Virus record (IMG/VR): IMGVR_UViG_3300032333_000160
Coordinates: 1-36,416 of that record
DNA from: a virus
DNA length: 36,416 nucleotides
Direction: 5' to 3' (one strand)
Translations under genes and position numbers: made by a program
Part shown: one piece after another, positions 31,704-36,416 of the stretch
Layout of the letters: each line of letters starts with the position of its first letter
Position numbering within the stretch: the stretch's first letter is position 1
The notes under the pieces: generated by a model
Databases searched by the model: none
The model's input: only the letters and a program-made list of their open reading frames with translations
Told to the model about the DNA's origin: nothing

Positions 31704-32609
31704 ATGAAACATGTTTTCCTCTGCGCTTTTTTTCTCTCCTCTTGCGGGTTTCCTGACCCGCGAGATCCTTCTCTCTCACCAGACACACTTCAAGCAATCA
31801 AACTCAAAGCCTCAGAGACAGCTTTATGGGCACCTTGGTGTGACGGCTATCCTTCAGGACAATACTGCAATGATGGCGATGGAATGGCTGGAATACTAGG
31901 CTTCGGCTGTGCTGTTGGTTTTAAGCCTGCCTGTAACGGTGTTTCAGCCTCAGTCAAAGACGGCCAACTTTACAGGGCACCGAATCGCAATGACACAGAC
32001 AATACTGCCTCAAGAGATCAGTTGTTTGGCTTTATGGCTGCACAGCTACATGGCGAGAACAAATGGTTAGACGTAAAGCGTGGCATCAAAGACAACGGCC
32101 AAATATGCAATGATGCCACTGATGGACGTTGTGATCTCACACCCGTCTCACTTGCGTTGCTTGGCTTCACACACGCACACCTTGGCTTTGTAAGAGACCC
32201 GACGATGTGGTTCAACGGACAGATATTCAGCAAGACATTACTTATGCAGTCCATTGCGGTGCCAACAGGCTACCAGCTTAACTTAGTCGTGAATGCTGCA
32301 TACATCGCTTGGAAGACGGGCTTCGAGACGCTTATCTCATATGAAGCTGCAAGAAACGCTTACCTTAGACAGCCTGGCAATCCGTGGTTCTGTTATGTGG
32401 TAGAAGGTGCCGATGAATCCTGCGCCCAACTTGCCCTTGCTTTGTGGCCTTCTGAACCGGACTTCAAGGAAGATTGGTCAATACAGCGCGACACAACCGA
32501 TAGCGCATGGCAAAGGTCACAAGGTTGGGAATGGCTGTTTCTCGCAGGCCTGTTTGGTGTAGACTTAAACGCACTTACCTACACAGGAAAACACTACTCA
32601 AAGAGGTGA
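31704..32609 (+). CDS. Lipoprotein with possible helical-toroid domain (301 aa)
   Basis: The N-terminus MKHVFLCAFFLSSCG has a short hydrophobic core and an LSSC lipobox, with the lipidated Cys at residue 14. The mature part contains ASRDQLFGFMAAQLHGENKW, NGQICNDATDGRCDLTP and repeated aromatic helices. I recall similar SRDQ...DLTP patterns in unassigned bacterial and phage proteins, perhaps alpha/alpha-toroid enzymes. It follows the exported protein with an AAAGGA site, so the two may be made together. It could alter the cell surface or block superinfection. Confidence 0.7.
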   Translation: MKHVFLCAFFLSSCGFPDPRDPSLSPDTLQAIKLKASETALWAPWCDGYPSGQYCNDGDGMAGILGFGCAVGFKPACNGVSASVKDGQLYRAPNRNDTDNTASRDQLFGFMAAQLHGENKWLDVKRGIKDNGQICNDATDGRCDLTPVSLALLGFTHAHLGFVRDPTMWFNGQIFSKTLLMQSIAVPTGYQLNLVVNAAYIAWKTGFETLISYEAARNAYLRQPGNPWFCYVVEGADESCAQLALALWPSEPDFKEDWSIQRDTTDSAWQRSQGWEWLFLAGLFGVDLNALTYTGKHYSKR

Positions 32610-32613
32610 TCCC

Positions 32614-33081
32614 ATGGCCCACGTCCAGATTCCTGCAAAAGAAGACGTCAACCAGTTTCCATTCCATCACTCTGGAAAAAGTGACCCTCAAATAAGGCTT
32701 ACAGGCGACGGTTGCGAGGTGGAGAAGGTAAACGCTAACGACTTTATCATTCGCGTGCCTACAGCCTCGTTTGACGCCTTCCAGAACATCACAGACCTTT
32801 CGCCTGTTTGGGATGCAGTGCATGACCTTGAAAAGCACGTCAAATGGGCAACGGAACACTCAGACTACAACATCCAAGATTCTCTCAGCCGTGGTAAATT
32901 GAACGCAGGTCAAATCGACCGTCTGGCAAGTGCTGTGACGAATCTGGAAGCCAGGCTAAACATCGAATCCGCCAACCTCGCAGCGGCGCGGGAACTTGCT
33001 AAATACGCACTTTACGGTGTGGCTTTTTCAACTACTTTAAGCGTTGCAGTGGGGATCGCATTATGGATCTTAAAGGCATAA
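32614..33081 (+). CDS. Coiled-coil protein with C-terminal membrane helix (155 aa)
   Basis: The N-terminal part is soluble (MAHVQIPAKEDVNQFPFHHS). A helical section with DRLASAVTNLEARLNIESAN follows, and the last 25 residues are a hydrophobic helix (ALYGVAFSTTLSVAVGIALW). It is tail-anchored, as seen for some holin- or antiholin-like proteins. Its 3' end overlaps the next membrane gene by 19 bases. The ribosome site is AGAGGTGA. The lysis role is inferred from position. Confidence 0.65.
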   Translation: MAHVQIPAKEDVNQFPFHHSGKSDPQIRLTGDGCEVEKVNANDFIIRVPTASFDAFQNITDLSPVWDAVHDLEKHVKWATEHSDYNIQDSLSRGKLNAGQIDRLASAVTNLEARLNIESANLAAARELAKYALYGVAFSTTLSVAVGIALWILKA

Positions 33082-33272
33082 CAGATTGGGTTATCAGAGG
33101 GATCATCGCCTTCTTTCTGCTTCAAGCAATTGAGTTTATGAAAGAGACAAAACTTGGCTTGCAGGATCTCTCTGTTAAACTTGCAGTCATTGTTGAAAAG
33201 GTAACAAATCAAGACAGACTGATCGATATGCATGAAAAGCGCATCCAACAACTTGAAAGGAACGCAAAATGA
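33063..33272 (+). CDS. Small membrane protein with coiled-coil tail, holin-like (69 aa)
   Basis: A single hydrophobic helix near the N-terminus (WVIRGIIAFFLLQAIEF) is followed by a charged heptad helix (VKLAVIVEKVTNQDRLIDMH, then EKRIQQLE). The size and shape fit holin-like or i-spanin-like phage proteins. It overlaps the previous gene and its stop overlaps the next ATG (ATGA). Which of the four genes in this cluster is the true holin cannot be decided from sequence. Confidence 0.65.
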   Translation: MDLKGITDWVIRGIIAFFLLQAIEFMKETKLGLQDLSVKLAVIVEKVTNQDRLIDMHEKRIQQLERNAK

Positions 33273-33529
33273 CAGACGTCCAACAGACAAAACAAGCACT
33301 TGTAGCACTCATCAAACTTGGCAAAACGGTTGCAGACCTTGCAAAAGACGGCCTTGACCTGTCAGACGCAGTTGCCTTGGGAAGCAAACTTGTTTCCGAT
33401 GAAAAGTTCCGTGACCTGTTGGTTGAAGGCGTGAAGGGCGCAGGCGAAATTCCTGCAGAGATTAAAGACATCGCAGCTTCTGAAGCACTGGAACTTTTGG
33501 GTGCAGTCTATGAAGCCCTCAAGGCTTAA
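33269..33529 (+). CDS. Small helical phage protein (86 aa)
   Basis: The product is helical and mildly acidic (KQALVALIKLGKTVADLAKD, then LSDAVALGSKLVSDEKF) and lacks a membrane helix. I recall this pattern from small proteins near phage lysis genes. No function is assigned. It overlaps both neighbours: its ATG overlaps the upstream stop and its end overlaps the next gene's start. Confidence 0.7.
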   Translation: MTDVQQTKQALVALIKLGKTVADLAKDGLDLSDAVALGSKLVSDEKFRDLLVEGVKGAGEIPAEIKDIAASEALELLGAVYEALKA

Positions 33530-34001
33530 AACAGTCCTGCAGTTTATTTCAGGCTTGCTGGCGATCGTGAAATGGTTGCCAGTGGGCCAGTGGCGTCAAA
33601 TCGCCATGACGCTATCGGCCATTGTTGGATTGTTGTTGGGTATGCTAACGAAGTGCGAATCCGAGGACACGCCTTCACAGCCTGCCCCAACACCCGCGCC
33701 AACAATCACTCCAAGCCCCACGCCTTCCCCAACATCAAAACCAACGCCTCGGCCTCCACGCATCCTGATAGACAGGTCTGTAGTTGTGCTGCACCCGTTT
33801 ACTGTCAGATACACTGCGCCATTTCAGTACAATACGCATCTTTGGGCAGACAAATGGCGTTTGGGTTACATGGGAAAGGATGTTGATGGAACCCACGTCT
33901 TATATGGCGTAGTTCTCAAGAATCCTGGAAAACGTCTTTTGACTGTAAGGAATGACGCCGGCGACGTTCTTGCGTCTGAGGCTGTGACAGTTTCGCCTTA
34001 A
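33510..34001 (+). CDS. Membrane protein with proline-rich linker and beta domain (163 aa)
   Basis: A hydrophobic N-terminal region (SGLLAIVKWLPV, then IAMTLSAIVGLLLGML) is followed by a long Pro/Thr/Ser linker (residues about 55-83, for example PTPSPTPSPTSKP). An 80-residue globular beta domain ends EAVTVSP. Such a shape spans the inner membrane and reaches into the periplasm, like lysis accessory or spanin-like proteins. GTG 33501 is an alternative start. Its stop shares TTAA with the stop of the convergent endolysin. Confidence 0.7.
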   Translation: MKPSRLKTVLQFISGLLAIVKWLPVGQWRQIAMTLSAIVGLLLGMLTKCESEDTPSQPAPTPAPTITPSPTPSPTSKPTPRPPRILIDRSVVVLHPFTVRYTAPFQYNTHLWADKWRLGYMGKDVDGTHVLYGVVLKNPGKRLLTVRNDAGDVLASEAVTVSP

Positions 34002-34678
34002 CGCTTCCAAGGCGATTTAGGCAGTTCGACCTTCTTTGGTTCTGCAGGCGGCAAGTCTACTTTCTTAGGTTCAACCATTACGACCTTGTTAGGCTTACAG
34101 TTGGCCAACAGGTACGCTTCGATGTAGGCGGCCTCTGCGTCTGCAGCCTTTAATGACAACGCCTCGAGATCATCAGGATCAAGGCTACTGTTGTCCATGA
34201 AATACGATTCAACCAGGACTCCAACTTGCACGCTATCCGGCACAGTTCTCAACACTCCAAGGCTTTGCTTCTTAGCCCCACGGTCTGCATAGCCAAGGGC
34301 GTTAGCTATGGCCTTTGAAAGACCTTCGGCAAACCGTTTGTCCGTTGCAGTGCCTTGCAAGTGCAACAAGACTTCTGTCCCTTGTGCCTTTTTGCCCTGA
34401 GAAGCGTTGTGGTGGTGACTGATGAAAAGGTGGTGCCCGGCAGCCTGCAGGCCACGTTGTCCAAGGGACAGGCCGTTGCCCTTAGTGCAGATGACCTTGC
34501 TGACGCTGCAGCCCTTAGCCTCGAGAAGCTTTGCAAGGTGTTCAACCTGCGCGACGTTCAGCATGTGTTCGTGAATGCCCTTATTGTTTGCGCCCGAATC
34601 ATAGACGTTATCGTCATGGTACCCATGGCCAGCCTCAAGACAGACGCGATAACCCATCAGCGTTTTTGTGTTTTCCAT
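33998..34678 (-). CDS. N-acetylmuramoyl-L-alanine amidase, endolysin (226 aa)
   Basis: This is an Amidase_3-type zinc amidase that cuts the bond between muramic acid and the first peptide residue. The expected metal and catalytic residues are visible: EAGHG (His18), IHEHML (Glu37), FISHHHNAS (His88-90) and VGVLVESYF (Glu157). A Lys/Pro tail with two EPKKV(D/E)LP units follows the catalytic domain, perhaps for cell-wall or envelope binding. AAAGG precedes the ATG. It lies opposite the other lysis genes and uses its own promoter. Confidence 0.92.
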   Translation of the reverse strand: MENTKTLMGYRVCLEAGHGYHDDNVYDSGANNKGIHEHMLNVAQVEHLAKLLEAKGCSVSKVICTKGNGLSLGQRGLQAAGHHLFISHHHNASQGKKAQGTEVLLHLQGTATDKRFAEGLSKAIANALGYADRGAKKQSLGVLRTVPDSVQVGVLVESYFMDNSSLDPDDLEALSLKAADAEAAYIEAYLLANCKPNKVVMVEPKKVDLPPAEPKKVELPKSPWKR

Positions 34679-34695
34679 TGTTTATGCCTTTAAAG

Positions 34696-34724
34696 TTGAA
34701 TTATTGATATTAAAAATGTATCAC
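34696..34724 (+). promoter_or_regulatory. Candidate promoter for the early recombination module
   Basis: TTGAAT (34696-34701) and TATCAC (34719-34724) are separated by 17 bases, upstream of the gene at 34759. Each box has four of six matches. It overlaps the proposed endolysin promoter on the other strand, so the two would compete or be jointly controlled. Confidence 0.35.
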
Positions 34725-34736
34725 ATCCGACGGCAA
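34707..34736 (-). promoter_or_regulatory. Candidate promoter for the endolysin
   Basis: On the minus strand TTGCCG (34736-34731) is followed by 18 bases and TAATAT (34712-34707). Each box has four of six consensus matches. The expected start is about 20 bases before the ATG at 34678. A TGATA/TATCA inverted repeat (34705-34709 and 34719-34723) lies across it and could be an operator. Confidence 0.4.
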
Positions 34737-34758
34737 TTAAGCCCATAGGAGTATCATT

Positions 34759-34992
34759 ATGTTTTTCTCTATTTCTGGCAAATTTGCACCCGATGCACGC
34801 AAAGCGTTCTTTAGCGAACTGTCCATGCGCCTTGAAATGATGGCTGAAGCTGTAAGCCTAGAAACCAAGCCTGCAGACTTTGATGAAATCATTGAAATCG
34901 TCAACGCACTCAAGACACAGGCAACAAGCTATCAAGCAGACCAGATCCTTGCAGAGTACGAAGGCAAGCGCGCTGCAGAGGTTAAGTTTTAA
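34759..34992 (+). CDS. Small helical protein before the exonuclease (77 aa)
   Basis: The start follows GGAG eight bases upstream. The product (MFFSISGKFAPDARKAFFSE, then DFDEIIEIVNALKTQATSYQ) is helical and slightly acidic, with no recognised domain. It is the first gene of the early rightward module and lies one base before the exonuclease start, so it is probably co-expressed with recombination genes. Function unknown. Confidence 0.75.
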   Translation: MFFSISGKFAPDARKAFFSELSMRLEMMAEAVSLETKPADFDEIIEIVNALKTQATSYQADQILAEYEGKRAAEVKF

Positions 34993-34993
34993 G

Positions 34994-35773
34994 ATGTGGA
35001 AACAACTAACAGACAACGAGTATTTCAATGAATATGGAACTTTCCTTTCCTCTTCTGATATTAGGCGTTTGCTTCGCAGCCCTGCACATTATCGCAACCC
35101 TGCGAAACTGGAATCGCCCGCGCTGGCATTCGGAAGTCTGGCGCACACGTTCGTACTGGAACCTTACATTGCAGAGGCGCGTTATAGGCCGCGCGCTGAC
35201 GTTGACGGCAGGACAAAGGAAGGAAAGGCCGTTCGTGACTGGGAAGCAAGCCTTGCAGCACAGCAGGGAATACAGTTCGTCAGCCGTGCAGATTACGACG
35301 CGGCGACTTCCATCGCCTCCGCAGTACGCACACATTTGGGGGCAAGCGCACTCCTTGCCGGTGGAATGGCTGAAACAGCGGGTGTCATTGATGGATTCCG
35401 CGATGTTAACGTCAGGATCAAGCCAGATTACAGAACAGACAAATATATCGTCGACCTCAAAACCACTACTGACGCCAGACAGGATGCGTTTGTCCGGTCT
35501 GTTGTGAACTTTGGCTTTGAAGTGCAGGCCGCTTTCTACATTGACGTCGCCTTAGCAATAGACGGCTTCAAGCGCGACTTCTATTGGGTTGCTGTCGAGA
35601 AAGACGCACCCTATGCCGTGGCTGTTTACAAGGCTTCAGACGAAATGTTGGAACGCGGTAGGCAACAGTACATCAAAGCGATTGAACTTTACAAAGAATG
35701 CGCGTCGTTGGATCTCTGGCCTGCATACTCTCAACAAGTACAAACCCTTGAACTCCCAGGATGGTTGAAATGA
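34994..35773 (+). CDS. RecE-like PD-(D/E)XK exonuclease (259 aa)
   Basis: Motifs typical of phage and RecE-type exonucleases are present: FGSLAHTFVLEP (His51), an acidic MAETAG (Glu127), KPDY (Asp145), VDLKTT (Asp154, Lys156) and FGFEVQAAFYIDV. Such enzymes resect double-strand ends to give single strands for annealing. I chose ATG 34994 over an in-frame start at 34880, which would lie inside the previous gene. Its stop overlaps the Erf start. Together with Erf and SSB it forms a recombination unit. Confidence 0.9.
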   Translation: MWKQLTDNEYFNEYGTFLSSSDIRRLLRSPAHYRNPAKLESPALAFGSLAHTFVLEPYIAEARYRPRADVDGRTKEGKAVRDWEASLAAQQGIQFVSRADYDAATSIASAVRTHLGASALLAGGMAETAGVIDGFRDVNVRIKPDYRTDKYIVDLKTTTDARQDAFVRSVVNFGFEVQAAFYIDVALAIDGFKRDFYWVAVEKDAPYAVAVYKASDEMLERGRQQYIKAIELYKECASLDLWPAYSQQVQTLELPGWLK

Positions 35774-36402
35774 AAGACATTTATCAGGCACTTGTCAAAG
35801 CACAGTCACAAATCAGAATTGCAATCAAAGACAGCAACAACCCACATTTTCGCAGCAAGTATGCAGACTTGGCGTCAGTCTGGGACGCAGTGCGCGATGC
35901 CCTGCACTCCAACGGCCTGGCTGTTCTCCAACTTTCAGACGTCGATGCTTCCGGCGTTCCTGTTCTGTTGACGAGAATCATCCACACAAGCGGCCAGCAC
36001 GTTGAAGGCCGTTACCCAATTGTCTGCAAGGATCCTCAAGATCCCCAGAAAATGGTCGCAGCGACGACCTATGCCCGGAGGGCGTCTTTGAGTGCGGCCT
36101 TGGGTGTCATAGCGGATGACGATGACGGCAACGCAGCAGCTGGACACACAACAGGTCATACAGCCCCACCAAGCGTTGCAAAGCCAGTCTCAGCACCAGT
36201 GGCAGCCAAGCCTCAGGGAAATGCAATGGTGGACCTGTTTGCGGCCCATAGGCTTGAATACCCAAAGGCTGTTGAGGATCTTGTAGGTAAACCAGTAAAA
36301 GACTGGTCTGAAAACGACAAGACGACAGCCAGGGAAGCGATCAAGAAACTGCAGGCTGGCACCCCGTGGTCACAAATCGTGAAGGACAAGGTGTTTTCGT
36401 GA
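35770..36402 (+). CDS. erf: Erf-family single-strand annealing protein (210 aa)
   Basis: The N-terminal sequence (MKDIYQALVKAQSQIRIAIK, then NNPHFRSKYADLASVWDAVR) and the later TTYARRASLSAALGV motif are characteristic of P22 Erf-family annealases. These rings pair complementary single strands and can circularise phage DNA. A Pro/Ala linker (residues about 130-150) precedes a C-terminal helical domain ending KDKVFS. ATG 35770 overlaps the exonuclease stop (ATGA); ATG 35761 is less likely. The gene runs through the window end into bases 2-109 on the circular map. Confidence 0.93.
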   Translation: MKDIYQALVKAQSQIRIAIKDSNNPHFRSKYADLASVWDAVRDALHSNGLAVLQLSDVDASGVPVLLTRIIHTSGQHVEGRYPIVCKDPQDPQKMVAATTYARRASLSAALGVIADDDDGNAAAGHTTGHTAPPSVAKPVSAPVAAKPQGNAMVDLFAAHRLEYPKAVEDLVGKPVKDWSENDKTTAREAIKKLQAGTPWSQIVKDKVFS

Positions 36403-36416
36403 TTATCGGAATCTTA
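36294..36416. repeat. Right copy of the exact 123-bp terminal repeat
   Basis: This is the second copy of bases 1-123. It starts inside the Erf gene and runs past its stop codon into the start of the next small gene, so the two window ends join seamlessly in frame. Confidence 0.97.

Noticed and set aside
1-36416. Temperate lifestyle, tRNA genes or CRISPR array
   Set aside because: No integrase, excisionase, cI/Cro-type pair, tRNA cloverleaf or spaced repeats were recognised; the dyad promoter alone is not enough to claim lysogeny.

Overview
The window is an essentially complete genome of a tailed double-stranded DNA bacteriophage. The last 123 bases repeat the first 123 exactly, so the map closes to a circle of 36,293 bp, and the junction lies inside an Erf-type annealase gene. 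No integrase, DNA polymerase, helicase, tRNA or CRISPR array was seen. Large and small terminase, scaffold, coat, gp4-like adaptor, large gp10-like tail protein, portal and a run of Ala/Gln-rich putative ejection proteins, with no tape measure, suggest a podovirus distantly like P22. A Gram-negative host is inferred from an amidase endolysin, one Sec signal peptide and one lipobox. Many genes use an AGGTGA-type ribosome site. The phage was probably assembled from a metagenome, and its host is unknown.

Layout. (1) 34,759 to the end, continuing at 1-2,815 (+): a recombination and early module with a RecE-like PD-(D/E)XK exonuclease, Erf annealase, two tiny membrane proteins and SSB, then an island of very small genes. 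The island holds three MKRSEM paralogs, two MI(S/K)IE(K/R) paralogs, a ribbon-helix-helix protein, a winged-helix-like protein and a broken gene. Almost all are joined by ATGA, GTGA or TAATG stop/start overlaps. (2) 4,193-2,812 (-): a winged-helix-like protein, a small charged protein, a run of four GC-rich hairpins and a nuclease. (3) 4,194-4,508: a control region with a terminator and a promoter whose -35 and -10 each overlap a perfect dyad. (4) 4,509-6,611 (+): RuvC-like resolvase, a membrane/coiled-coil protein, a DNA adenine methylase and a small terminase. (5) 6,813-6,529 and 7,535-6,810 (-): a metallophosphoesterase with a small partner, inserted between the terminase genes. (6) 7,588-26,674 (+): packaging, head, tail and ejection genes, with the portal placed unusually late. 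(7) 26,671-32,609 (+): repeat-built fibre genes, a large protein with a signal peptide, and a lipoprotein. (8) 32,614-34,001 (+): small membrane proteins probably used in lysis, facing a convergent amidase endolysin (34,678-33,998, -) with its own promoter.

Replication is inferred to depend on host polymerase plus phage recombination (exonuclease, Erf, SSB, RuvC, second nuclease). The most unusual feature is in the early region: two mini-ORFs re-encode the C-terminal tails of the phage's own single-strand DNA proteins. One is a 21-codon ORF carrying the SSB tail with only synonymous differences from SSB. The other is a 13-codon ORF resembling the Erf tail. Each sits at the front of a duplicated small-gene cassette. 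This suggests either functional tail microproteins or scars of cassette insertion at gene ends.
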